Assembly (NCBI GenBank): GCA_016712035.1
Contig: JADJRT010000001.1
Coordinates: 930,001-994,000 of the forward strand
Length of the DNA: 64,000 nt
DNA from: Flammeovirgaceae bacterium
GTDB lineage: Bacteria; Bacteroidota; Bacteroidia; Cytophagales; Cyclobacteriaceae
Direction: 5' to 3'
The position numbers were made by a program, and so were the translations under genes. Below the pieces are notes generated by a model. That model ran no database searches. It saw nothing but the letters and a program-made list of their open reading frames with translations, and was not told the DNA's origin. Numbering within the stretch: position 1 is the stretch's first letter; each line of letters opens with the position of its first letter. Of this stretch, positions 18,714 to 28,242 are shown in pieces.

Positions 18714-20651
18714 ATGAGAAACACCCTCATTGCCATTTTCTGGCTTACCGCACTTTTAGCCTCCGCGCAAAATAGAAACATCGATAGTTTAAAGAAAGCT
18801 TTAACCATAGACCTTTCGGAAAGAGAAAGGATTAAAACGCTGCTTGATCTGTGTTGGGAATATCGGTTCATCAATGCCGATACTGCCCGAATCTTTGGGG
18901 TTCAAGCTTTATCGTTATCTCAAAAGAATCATTTACCCGATTTAGAAGTTGAAGCCTTGCATAATATTGGGGTTACGCACGAGGCCCAGGGAAACTATAC
19001 GCTGGCATTAGATTTTGAATTAAGAGCGTTGGAGCAACGCAGCGTATTGGGTGATGAATCGAAAACGGCCAATACGTTAAATAACATCGGAATCATTTAT
19101 GACGAGCAGGGTAATTTTAAAAAGGCCCTCGAATACTATCTGGATGCTCGTAAAATTTACGAACGATTGGGTGATGATTCGAAAATTGCGATGGTAATCA
19201 TAAACATGGCCATTGTATTAAAGAGCCAGGGTGAGTATGTAAACGTTATTTCAAATTATCAGCAAGCACTCACTATTTACAAAGGATTAAATAACAAGTT
19301 TGGGGTGGCAGTTTGCCACGCTAATTTGGGCTCGGTATATTATTACCTGCCCAATTACGATAGTGCGCTTCATTACTCACTTCTGGCTACCCGCGAATTT
19401 GAAGAACAAAACATCAGGCAGTTTTTACCCACTTCGCTATGCAATGCAGGCATGGCTTACGATAAGTTGGGCGACAAGAATTTAGCCAAGTCATTTTTGC
19501 TCAGGGCACAGAAACTCAATCAAGCGTATGATAATAAAAAGGAACTGGCTTTTGTGTTAACATACCTTGGCGGGATTTACAGAGCCGAAGGCCAATTAGA
19601 TTTAGCAGAACGAACAGTTACCGAAGCATTGAAACTAAGTCAAAAAATTAATGCACTCAAAGAAGTGATGGATGCTCGCTTAGAGTTAGCACAAATCAAA
19701 GCGGCTCAAAAGAATTTTCAATCTGCCTATCAGGAATATCAACAATTTGTTGTGGTGAAAGACACCTTGTATCAAAAAGAAAAATCGCGGCAAATGGCCG
19801 AATTGCAAACGCAATATGAAACCGTGAAAAAGGAGAATGAAATATTGGTTCTTAAGGAGGAGAATGAAGCAAAGGACTCACAGCTCAATCAAAGCCTTTT
19901 AGCAATATTTTTATTAATTGTCATTTTGGGGGTTATTCTCGCCTTAGGATACTTGTGGAAAAACCGATTGAAATTGAAACAGCAAGCTGAGCTGCAGGCA
20001 ACGCGCGCTACGTTACGCGAAAGTCAACTTCGGGCAGTAATCGCATCGCAAGAAGAGGAGCGCAAACGTTTTGCGGCTGATTTGCATGATGGATTTGGTC
20101 AGATGATTACCGCACTTAGGCTAAGCCTCTCAAAAGAAATTGTAGAAAAAACAACGATCAATCATGCCTTAGGTGTTCTAAGCGAAATGAATGCGGAGAT
20201 CAGAAACATTGCCTTTAATCTGATGCCACAGGTTTTGATGAAAGGCGGGCTGGAAGATGCCTTGAAAGAATTTGCAGCCAGAATGAATCGTGCCGGATCA
20301 GTTTCTGTGTCGGTGCAAGCATTCAACTTGAATAACGAAATGGCTGCCGATCAACGCATTGCGTTATATCGAATTTGCCAGGAGTGGGTGAATAATGTAA
20401 TTAAATATAGCGAGGGAAATCAAATTCTGGTTCAATTAGTTCAGCACCCCGAGGAGCTGGTGCTTACGATTGAGGACAACGGCAACGGATTTAATACGAA
20501 CGATCTGATGGAGAGTCAAGGGAATGGTTGGAAGAATATAAATTCCCGACTTCACATGGTAAAGGGAAGTATTGAGATCGATTCTCAGAAAGGCAGAAAA
20601 GGAACAACTTTGGTTGTCGTTGTGCCTTATTCTATGGCATTAGCCGCCTGA
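18714..20651 (+). CDS. TPR-containing sensor histidine kinase (HisKA_3 type)
   Basis: The 645-residue protein has a signal sequence (LIAIFWLTALLASAQ), then about six tetratricopeptide repeats in the periplasm (for example ALHNIGVTHEAQGNYTLALD and NNIGIIYDEQGNFKKALEYY). A coiled coil and one membrane helix follow at about 395-416. The cytoplasmic HisKA_3 dimerisation domain contains EEERKRFAADLHDGFGQ with the phospho-accepting histidine near 457. A HATPase_c domain follows, with ICQEWVNNVIKYS, EDNGNGF and KGTTL. The architecture matches the NarX/DesK-like kinases that pair with LuxR-type regulators. The likely partner regulator is at 21312-21947, after a small membrane protein gene. The ligand is unknown; the TPRs suggest sensing through protein contacts. 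Confidence 0.88.
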   Translation: MRNTLIAIFWLTALLASAQNRNIDSLKKALTIDLSERERIKTLLDLCWEYRFINADTARIFGVQALSLSQKNHLPDLEVEALHNIGVTHEAQGNYTLALDFELRALEQRSVLGDESKTANTLNNIGIIYDEQGNFKKALEYYLDARKIYERLGDDSKIAMVIINMAIVLKSQGEYVNVISNYQQALTIYKGLNNKFGVAVCHANLGSVYYYLPNYDSALHYSLLATREFEEQNIRQFLPTSLCNAGMAYDKLGDKNLAKSFLLRAQKLNQAYDNKKELAFVLTYLGGIYRAEGQLDLAERTVTEALKLSQKINALKEVMDARLELAQIKAAQKNFQSAYQEYQQFVVVKDTLYQKEKSRQMAELQTQYETVKKENEILVLKEENEAKDSQLNQSLLAIFLLIVILGVILALGYLWKNRLKLKQQAELQATRATLRESQLRAVIASQEEERKRFAADLHDGFGQMITALRLSLSKEIVEKTTINHALGVLSEMNAEIRNIAFNLMPQVLMKGGLEDALKEFAARMNRAGSVSVSVQAFNLNNEMAADQRIALYRICQEWVNNVIKYSEGNQILVQLVQHPEELVLTIEDNGNGFNTNDLMESQGNGWKNINSRLHMVKGSIEIDSQKGRKGTTLVVVVPYSMALAA

Positions 20652-20726
20652 CTCCGTACTGGCACGGATAGAGAAATACCGCTTTTTGGGGATATCCTTT
20701 TTTAAGGAGACAGGCTATTTTTAAAT

Positions 20727-21278
20727 ATGAAAATTTCTGAGGAGTATACGTATAAGAATAGTCTTTCAGAGAAACCCCAAACGGTAATTCTATCTGATTA
20801 TTCCATAACTATAAAATCCGAGAGTAACGAAAAGGTAATACCCTACGCCAATATTTTGTCAGTGCGGTTATCAAAGCGCAAAGGCATATACTCGGCAGTA
20901 ATTCAACCGGATGGACAAGGACCTATTATTGTTACGAATCAGTTTTATTTATCAAGCCACGAGCGTGAAGATCGATCGTATCAATACGCCACATTTATCA
21001 GGGTACTGCATTTTCATTTAAGAGAAAAAAGTGTGGCTATGTTTACTTGTGGCAATAACTTAGGCAACCTCTTGATTGGGGCTTGTGTCGCGGTGGTATT
21101 AGCTTTTATAATGTCTTTTGGGTTGGACTTGCTAAATATAAGTCCGATAAATTCAAATGTTTTGGCGGTCATGCTATCGGTACTATCGGTAAGTCTTATT
21201 GTTGTCGCTAATTGGAAAAACTTCCCCAACATATACAGACCAGAAAATATTCCACTTCAATTCCTTCCAGGCGTTTAA
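20727..21278 (+). CDS. Hypothetical membrane protein with PH-like N-terminal domain
   Basis: The 183-residue protein has no signal peptide. Its N-terminal 100 residues look like a small beta-rich domain (VILSDYSITIKS, PYANILSVRLSKRKGIYSAVI) reminiscent of bacterial PH-like folds. Two membrane helices follow at about 113-137 and 143-161, and the protein ends in a short cytoplasmic tail. It lies between the TPR kinase (75 bp upstream) and the LuxR-type regulator (33 bp downstream) on the same strand, so the three are probably one operon. The function is unknown; its position makes it a candidate accessory part of the signalling pair. The PH likeness is an impression from strand pattern, not a motif match. 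Confidence 0.55.
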   Translation: MKISEEYTYKNSLSEKPQTVILSDYSITIKSESNEKVIPYANILSVRLSKRKGIYSAVIQPDGQGPIIVTNQFYLSSHEREDRSYQYATFIRVLHFHLREKSVAMFTCGNNLGNLLIGACVAVVLAFIMSFGLDLLNISPINSNVLAVMLSVLSVSLIVVANWKNFPNIYRPENIPLQFLPGV

Positions 21279-21311
21279 CATTTTGGCTGAGAACGGTTAC
21301 TTTTAGCCGAA

Positions 21312-21947
21312 ATGCACAGTGGCAACCCCATTAAATTAATTCTTGTCGATGACCATCAGATTGTTCTGGATGGCCTGCGTGCCATGTTCAACCAAGATCC
21401 TGACTTTTTAATTCTGGGTGCAGCAGGAAGTGCCGAAGAGGCATCCATCTTACTGGAACAGTTTGTGCCCGATGTGTTATTAACCGATTACAGGTTACCC
21501 AGAGCCACCGGACTAGAGTTGGCGGTTGAGGTTAAAAAAAAACACCCAACTGTAAAACGGGTTATTCTCAGCATGCACGATGAGGGAATGTTGGTAAAGC
21601 AAATTTTAAAAGAGGGAGTGGACGGTTATTTGTTGAAAAGCATTCAACAAGCGGAGTTAAAAAGTGCGCTTAAGCAGATTGTAAGCGGCATGCCCTACGT
21701 AAGTCCTGAAATTACACGATTAATGCTGAGTGGCATGCAGGGGCAACCGGAGGAGTTACTAACAGAACGCGAACGCGAGATATTAAATCTGATTGCCAAG
21801 GAATATTCAAATAAGCAGATTGCAGAAAAATTATTCATCAGCGAGCGCACGGTAGAAACCCATCGAAAAAATATCTTCCGTAAAACGAACACCACTTCGT
21901 TAGTGGGGTTGATTAAATACGCGTTCGCAAATAATTTAATTCGCTAA
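21312..21947 (+). CDS. LuxR/NarL-family response regulator
   Basis: The 211-residue protein has a receiver domain with LVDDH (acidic pocket, about 11-15), the phospho-acceptor D59 in LLTDYRLPRATG and the conserved lysine in YLLKSI (about 107). The C-terminal GerE helix-turn-helix covers about 147-205: LTEREREILNLIAKEYSNK, then SERTVETHRKNIFRK. Phosphorylation by a HisKA_3 kinase drives DNA binding. The kinase gene at 18714 in the same apparent operon is the obvious partner. The target genes cannot be read from the sequence. Confidence 0.93.
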   Translation: MHSGNPIKLILVDDHQIVLDGLRAMFNQDPDFLILGAAGSAEEASILLEQFVPDVLLTDYRLPRATGLELAVEVKKKHPTVKRVILSMHDEGMLVKQILKEGVDGYLLKSIQQAELKSALKQIVSGMPYVSPEITRLMLSGMQGQPEELLTEREREILNLIAKEYSNKQIAEKLFISERTVETHRKNIFRKTNTTSLVGLIKYAFANNLIR

Positions 21948-22607
21948 TCAATTTACAAAAACTTCTCTATAGAGCGTTTCAGGAATTAAGTCCATAAAAT
22001 CGGAAATGACAAAATCAGTGTGAGCTAACTCCTGGCGATTATGGGTCGTGGTTACGCCCACCACTTTGGCCCCCGCTCTCTGGGCAGACTCAACACCCGA
22101 AAGAGAGTCTTCAAAAACAATACAATGCTTAGGTTCAAAGCCTAATTGATCAGCCGCTTTCAAATAGATTTCCGGGTTGGGTTTACCGTGCTCCACATGC
22201 GATTGATCAAGAATAATATCGAAATATTTTTTAAGTCGGGTTAATTCAAGAACAAAGTCAACATTGCTGCGCGGGGCTGAGGTGCCAATCGCAATCGGAA
22301 TCTCCGCTTGTGTTAGTCGTTTTAAAAATTCCTCCAGTCCCGCCAAGGGTTCGATTACATCTCTATATATAGATCGAAACAGGGCTTCTTTTTCTTCGCC
22401 CAATTCTAAAATTCTTTCTTTTGGTAATGAGCCAAACAGATTGCGGATCCATTCATTGTTGGTGCGTCCATAGATTTTATTAACCAGGTCTTCTTCGTTC
22501 AACTGATATCCATAGCCTTCGCAAAATTGCTTTAATGAAATTTTATGATAGGGATTGGTGTCAACCAATACACCATCCATGTCGAAAATGACAGCAAAAG
22601 AATTCAT
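21948..22607 (-). CDS. HAD-superfamily hydrolase, beta-phosphoglucomutase-like
   Basis: The 219-residue protein has HAD motif I FDMDGVLVDT (about 6-15), motif II IGTSAP, the lysine region in HGKPNPEIYLKAA, and motifs III/IV VFEDSLSGVESA. The cap domain lies between motifs I and II. This set fits the phosphoglycolate phosphatase / beta-phosphoglucomutase subfamily. The exact substrate is uncertain. A longer in-frame extension upstream to 22742 runs antiparallel to nothing useful and overlaps the end of the next gene, so I chose the ATG at 22607, right before motif I. The gene converges on the response regulator. Confidence 0.85.
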   Translation of the reverse strand: MNSFAVIFDMDGVLVDTNPYHKISLKQFCEGYGYQLNEEDLVNKIYGRTNNEWIRNLFGSLPKERILELGEEKEALFRSIYRDVIEPLAGLEEFLKRLTQAEIPIAIGTSAPRSNVDFVLELTRLKKYFDIILDQSHVEHGKPNPEIYLKAADQLGFEPKHCIVFEDSLSGVESAQRAGAKVVGVTTTHNRQELAHTDFVISDFMDLIPETLYREVFVN

Positions 22608-22626
22608 GGTAAAAGTAGATTTGCTT

Positions 22627-24800
22627 TTAATTAATGATAAATCGTTTACCCAAGGTTTTACCATTGTAGGTAAATCGTGCGAGATAAATACCTGGCGATA
22701 ATCCCGTAAGTAATACTGGATACTCCTGATTGGCTGGAACAAAATGAGATTCTGAAAGAGTTTGGCCCAAGGCCGTATAAAATTGAACGGTCATATTACG
22801 ATCGGCTTTTATAAATAATGTCTCTGTATTCTCAAGCGGATTCGGATAGAGATCAACCACCGGATTTTCAGGAAGAACTTGGCTTGCTTCATTTTTTAAA
22901 ACTAATACCCCGCCTAGCGTATTGCCAACGACCAAAGCAGGTTTATCGCTGTTGAAAAGGTTAATAATAGTAGGCCAACTTCTTCCGCCCAGATTTTTAG
23001 AATAATATTTCTCTGTGATTGGATTATAAACAATATCTGTTATAGCAGCAATGTTTTGATTCTGAGCGCGGAAGTCTCCATAAATGGCGAGTTCGCCTCG
23101 CTGGTTTCCTAAAACCAAATCGCTGCGTCCATCTGCATCCAGATCGCCAGCTGTCAGCGATGGGCTCTGTCGATCGGTGCTTATTCCCAGACCCAAAAAA
23201 CTATCGGTTTGTAAAGAATAGTTGAATTGCCCTGCGGGCCCATTGTTTTTCCAATATTGAACGGCTCCGTTACTTTTGCCCACCAGCAAGTCTTGTATCC
23301 CATCCAGATCTACATCTGTAAGTAAGATATTTTCAGTCTGGTCTATTTCAAAGTTGGCAGATTGAATGGTTTGCCCTGAAAAGTTAAGTTGCGTTGTCGA
23401 TAAGTTAGGGATGAATAACAATGATGTTTGACCGTTCTGAGGCCCCGTTCCGGTAAATACAAAGTCAAATGTTCCGTCTCCGTTAATGTCGGCATATTGG
23501 ATTTTGATATTAAATAAATTAGAGAATGAAAGATTAATAAAATCAGTAGTTATCAATTTAAAACTGGCGTTGAAAGGGGTTCCAATATTCTCATAAAAAT
23601 AAACGGAGCTTGCCAAGTCGGGGCCAATGTACGTGCTGATGAACATATCCTGATCGCCATCACCATCGGAATCGATAAAAGCGGGCACTGCATTATCGCC
23701 TACTTCAATCATATCTTCCTGAAGGAAATTTCTTTTTAGAAATGTAAAGTTGGGCACTTGGGCGGTACCTGTGTTTCGATAAAACCACACAGATTCTTTG
23801 AAGTTGGTATTTCGGAAAGTTCGCGCAGAAATATTTGGGGAGACTACCAAATCATTTAAACCATCGAAATCTACATCTTCGCTAAAAGTAGCCGGAAAAT
23901 TAATAAGTTGATAGGGATAGAAGGCGGAAAGGCAACTGCACTGTTCATCGCTGCATCCTGAGGCGTTCCGTTATTTTGCATCATATAAACTCGCGCACAC
24001 GCTTCTTCAGAGAAGAGCAATTCCCGATCGCCATCATTATCCAGATCCATAGTCAATAACGCTTTACCACCAGAATGCTGCGTGCGACCTCCGGGCAGCG
24101 ATGCACAGGTTTGGCCAAAAGCAAATTTGCCACATTCACATTCTTCCACACTTCCATAGTATTGTGTTACACGCTCTAATTGTAGCGAGTCGCAGGTGCC
24201 GGTGCGCTCTATACTCAAATTCTTATGCCACTCTATAGTTCCCAACCCAACAAAGCGAACATTCAAAATATCCAAATCTCCATCCCCATCAATATCATCA
24301 ATGGCAGGAATATCCGATTCGTTGACTTTAAGATTTACGTTGCCACTAAAGCCTTTGGTGAGTAGTGGAAACCCCGGATTGTAATATCGCCACGAAAGAT
24401 TTTCTCCGGGCTTGGTCGTATTTACAAATACAATTATCCCAAAAGGATCGCTTGTAAAAATATCTTTTCGGCCATCGCAATTAAAATCGCGCAGAAGCAT
24501 CCATTGACTTACCTGATCGGGAAATAGTTCTTCGTATTCAGGGGCGTATTTATACTGGCTATCCTGATTTAAATAAGTAAGAACTTTATTGGCCGTACGA
24601 TCAAATACAACAAGATCTTGTTTGTTGTCCCCGTTCAAATCCATGGTGTTAAGTTGTGCTGCGTTTAGGCCACCTGCCCAGGCTAGATCAAGAGTTTTGC
24701 CATTTACCTCAACTGGAATGCTTTGATCGAGTGAATACGTAAATTGTGCGTATCCGCTAGAAGAAATTATAAAAAAAAGCAAGAGCCAGACTGTTCTCAT
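22627..24800 (-). CDS. Secreted FG-GAP/VCBS repeat protein with T9SS sorting domain, one frameshift
   Basis: Fragments 24800-23871 and 23850-22627 form one protein of about 725 residues. The frame shifts near 23909-23915; the corrected text reads PYQLINFPATFSEDVDFDG. A signal peptide (LLLFFIISSSGYAQ) is followed by many calcium-binding-like FG-GAP/VCBS units (DLNGDNKQDL, DIDGDGDLDIL, DLDADGRSDLVLG), which probably build a beta-propeller. The C-terminal 80 residues form a type A T9SS sorting domain (VDLYPNPLENTETLFI then GLSPGIYLARF and KRFIIN). The protein should be exported by the type IX system of which SprA, encoded at 52-60 kb, is the translocon. The binding partner is unknown. Confidence 0.85.
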
Positions 24801-24886
24801 TTAAAAAAAACTACCTTCTATAACGTTCACCCACTGCCTACTGTTATCTTGCCTGCAAGATACTTGACCTGATCGGATATACTTAT

Positions 24887-26173
24887 ATGCAAACGGAGAA
24901 GCTCTACGAGAAATTCATCGAAACCGGAGTAATTTCTACCGATACACGGCAGATTGCAAACGGCTCTATATTCTTTGCCTTGCGCGGAGATAAATTCAAT
25001 GCCAATGAGTTTGCCCATCAGGCTTTAGAGAAGGGTGCCCGATACGCAGTGGTAGATGAACCAGTGCATGCCAATGACCCGCGATGCATTTTAGTTAAGG
25101 ATGTGCTCACAGCGTTGCAGGATCTTGCCCGGCATCATCGTAAACAACTCACCATACCCATTATTGGACTTACGGGTTCCAACGGAAAAACAACCAGTAA
25201 GGAGTTGCTGAATGCTGTGCTTGGCAAGAAGTTTAATGTTTTTGCTACCAAGGGAAATCTGAATAATCATATTGGGGTTCCCCTTTCGGTTTTGAGTATT
25301 ACTAAACAAACTGAAATTGCTGTTATTGAAATGGGGGCCAATCATGTGGGAGAAATAGCTTTGCTCTGCTCGATTGCTAATCCCACTCATGGCTTTATTA
25401 CCAATATTGGTAAGGCGCACATCGGTACTTTTGGTGGTTTTGAAAATATTATTCGTGGCAAGTCAGAATTGTATCAGCATTTGATTGTGACTAAGGGGAT
25501 GGTGTTTATTAATTCTCAAAATCAAATTCTGGCAAACATGGCCAAGCGGTTTAGCGACCCCTATTTTTTATTCTTCGCAGGGCGATTATTACTCAGCGCG
25601 GTTTGTTGATGCCGAACCTTTTTATTCGCTTTGAAGCGGAGAATAATGAAATCGTACAAACCCAATTATTGGGTGCCTATAATTTTGAAAATATTTTAGT
25701 GGCCCTTTGTATCGGAAAGTTTTTTGGTGTTTCGCTTGAAGATGCTAATCAGGCAATAGCCGACTATGTACCGGGCAACATGCGATCGCAGATAATTGAG
25801 AAAGGAACAAACACTATTATTCTGGATGCCTACAATGCTAACCCAAGTTCGATGGAAGCAGCCATTAATAATCTGGCAGCCATGAAGGCTTTGAAAAAGG
25901 TGGCAATTTTAGGAGATATGTTTGAATTAGAAGAAGAAGCGGAGAGCGAGCATAAAAAAATTGGCGAACTTTTGATGAGTAAGAAATTTGATCAGGTTTT
26001 CTTCTGCGGTAAACTAATGCAGGCTGCCAGAAATACTTATAGCGCTGGAAATTTCTACAAGACAAAAGACTTGTTGATAGAGGCACTTAAAAAGAATCCT
26101 ATTTCAGATTCTACTATTCTTGTCAAAGCCCTCGCGTGGCATTGGCCTTGAGACGATCGTTGAGTATCTTTAA
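24887..26173 (+). CDS. murF: UDP-N-acetylmuramoyl-tripeptide--D-alanyl-D-alanine ligase, three indels
   Basis: MurF adds D-Ala-D-Ala to the peptidoglycan precursor in the cytoplasm, using ATP. The first part (24887 to about 25570) carries STDTRQI, the ATP loop GLTGSNGKTTSKE (about 96-108) and VIEMGANHVGEI. The second part (25603-26151) carries GAYNFENILVAL, ILDAYNANPSSMEAA and LGDMFELE. Three single-base insertions separate the pieces: one T near 25563-25570, one T near 25620, and one C near 26130. Correcting them restores YFYSSQGDYYSARFVDAEPF and the true end ASRGIGLETIVEYL at 26173. The gene is essential in walled bacteria, so these are probably sequence errors. The residue order otherwise is normal for MurF, about 426 residues. 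Confidence 0.9.
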
Positions 26174-26224
26174 TTGAAAGGTTTTTCGGGTTACTTATAT
26201 TTTTTTGATAAACGTTTATATCTA

Positions 26225-26884
26225 ATGGATTTAAAAGCTATTCTCAAGTTTCTGAAAGACATCTCCCGCAATAACAATCGCGAGTGGTTTGAAAAGAATA
26301 AGCCCCGATATCTGGAGGTTAAAACTCAATTCGAAGATTTTTTGGAGGCGCTTCATAAAGAGTTACTAAAGTTTGATAATAGTTTGGCGGGTCTCAACCC
26401 ACGTAAGCTTGGCTTTAGAATTTATCGGGATGTACGATTCAGTAAAGATAAGCGGCCCTATAAAGTAAATATGGGTGCCGGGTTTTCGGCTCATGGTAAA
26501 ATGGAACAAGAGCCAGGTTACTATCTTCATCTGGAACCCGGAAAAAGTTTTGTTGCGGGCGGAATTTATATGCCCGACAATGAAAACCTGGCAAAGATCC
26601 GGCAAGAAATTGATTACAATACGAAGCCATTTCTAAAGATTCTGAATGACAAAAAGTTTAAAAAGCTGTTTCCCGCCTTAGGCGATTTCGATAAGCTGAA
26701 AACAGCTCCCAAAGGATTCCCCAAGGATCACCCGCACATTGACCTGCTTCGGCATAAAAGCTTTATTGTATCGTATAGCTTTACGGATAAAGAAGTTACT
26801 AGTAAAGATTTTGGTAAAAGCGTAGCGATAGTCTGCAAGACCCTTAAGCCACTAAACGACTTTCTCAAGGAGGCAATGGCCTGA
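26225..26884 (+). CDS. DUF2461 domain-containing protein
   Basis: The 219-residue protein starts with LKAILKFLKDISRNNNREWFEKNK and has the family core RIYRDVRFSKDKRPYK, then YYLHLEPGKSFVAGGIYMP and APKGFPKDHPHIDLLRHKSF. These mark the DUF2461 family (TIGR02453), a cytoplasmic alpha/beta protein of unknown function that is common in Bacteroidota. I chose the ATG at 26225 because homology starts there; an upstream in-frame extension of 17 residues is not needed. It follows the corrected murF end by about 50 bp. Confidence 0.9.
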   Translation: MDLKAILKFLKDISRNNNREWFEKNKPRYLEVKTQFEDFLEALHKELLKFDNSLAGLNPRKLGFRIYRDVRFSKDKRPYKVNMGAGFSAHGKMEQEPGYYLHLEPGKSFVAGGIYMPDNENLAKIRQEIDYNTKPFLKILNDKKFKKLFPALGDFDKLKTAPKGFPKDHPHIDLLRHKSFIVSYSFTDKEVTSKDFGKSVAIVCKTLKPLNDFLKEAMA

Positions 26885-26962
26885 TAAGTTTAGAATAAAC
26901 ATTTGCCTCGGTAGGTAAGTAAATTGGCTTTATCTTGAGCTTTTATACCAATTTAGATTTTA

Positions 26963-28237
26963 ATGTTTGGTTCGGGTTTTAGAAATTTAATCATAGGTAA
27001 AGGTACCTATATTCACTCATGGGTAGATTATAAGAGCGCGCTTTTGCGAGGCCACCTGATCGTTGTTTCTATTGCAGTCGGTATTGTTTATTTAATCACC
27101 GATTGGTTGAGCAATATCCAAGGAAATGCACCATACTATGTGGGAGTTATTGTCACAAGTGTCATAACCTTTGTTTTAAACAGGAAGCGCAAATACAAGT
27201 TCGCAAACACTCTGTTTCTGTTAATTATCAATCTTATTATTTTTCTGTTTGCCTCGGGCGGTAGCAATGAGACAGGAATTTATATGCTGTTTGTTATTTC
27301 AGGTATTACAGGGCTTGCCTTGTTTGGGCATAAAGATCGAATTCTGGCTGGTTTGTTCGCACTGTTGTCCTTGATTCTGTTTTTTCTTTCCTATTTGTTC
27401 GGTATTTCACTTAGACCACCACGTGATCTTACCCAAGAGTATATTCAAATCAATTTTGCAATAAATTTTACAATCTCGCTAATCACAGGCATCGCACTTC
27501 TTTATTTCTTGATTGAGGTCAATCAATCTGCAGAAAAAGAATTACTAGCTAAAAATGATTTATTAGCGAAGACGAACCGGGAATTAGACCGTTTTGTTTA
27601 CAGCGCCTCTCATGATTTAAGAGCCCCGCTGAGTTCACTGCTGGGATTGATTGAAGTGGCTCATAAAACCTCCGACCCGGCTGAGATCAATCAATGCCTT
27701 GACCTAATGCGCCAGCGTGTTAACAACATGGATGGCTTTATTAAAGAAATTATTGATTTTTCAAGAAATACGAGGCAAGAAGTAAAGCAAGAACAATTTA
27801 ATCTCCTTATTTTCATAAAAGAAATCGTAGAGGATTTGAAGTTTGCTGAGGGGATGGAACAAATCTATGTGCGGTTAGATATTGCACCCGATTTGGAGAT
27901 TATCTCAGATACTACCCGATTAAAAGTCGTATTAAATAATCTGATAGGCAACGCTTTTAAATATCATGATCCGCAAAAGGAACAACAGGAAGTGTATATT
28001 AAGGCACAGGTAGAAGAGCATATGGTTCGAATTGATATTGAAGACAATGGATTGGGGATTGCAACCGAGCACCAACCTAAAATCTTTGAAATGTTTTATC
28101 GTGCTTCCGAAAAATCTCAAGGTTCAGGATTAGGCCTCTACATTGTTCAGGAAACTCTGGCTAAATTAAAAGGAGCTATTCAACTTCGTTCGGCACCGGC
28201 TAAAGGCTCTACATTTTCGGTTTGGCTTCCAAATTAA
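26963..28237 (+). CDS. Membrane sensor histidine kinase (first of a tandem pair)
   Basis: The 424-residue protein has a hydrophobic N-terminal half of about six membrane helices (to about residue 185) with no recognisable extracellular sensor. A short coiled coil, a HisKA domain (ELDRFVYSASHDLRAPLSS, histidine about 217) and HATPase_c follow (NNLIGNAFKYH, DNGLGIA, GSGLGLYIV, GSTFSVWLP). The membrane part may itself be the sensor. A paralogue starts 5 bp after the stop and shares the same plan and the same TNxELDRFVYSASHDLRAPL text. No response regulator lies next to the pair, so the partner is encoded elsewhere. Confidence 0.9.
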   Translation: MFGSGFRNLIIGKGTYIHSWVDYKSALLRGHLIVVSIAVGIVYLITDWLSNIQGNAPYYVGVIVTSVITFVLNRKRKYKFANTLFLLIINLIIFLFASGGSNETGIYMLFVISGITGLALFGHKDRILAGLFALLSLILFFLSYLFGISLRPPRDLTQEYIQINFAINFTISLITGIALLYFLIEVNQSAEKELLAKNDLLAKTNRELDRFVYSASHDLRAPLSSLLGLIEVAHKTSDPAEINQCLDLMRQRVNNMDGFIKEIIDFSRNTRQEVKQEQFNLLIFIKEIVEDLKFAEGMEQIYVRLDIAPDLEIISDTTRLKVVLNNLIGNAFKYHDPQKEQQEVYIKAQVEEHMVRIDIEDNGLGIATEHQPKIFEMFYRASEKSQGSGLGLYIVQETLAKLKGAIQLRSAPAKGSTFSVWLPN

Positions 28238-28242
28238 CAATT

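Noticed and set aside
22608..22742. N-terminal extension of 45 residues on the HAD hydrolase
   Set aside because: It overlaps the end of the FG-GAP gene, and HAD motif I begins directly after the internal ATG at 22607.
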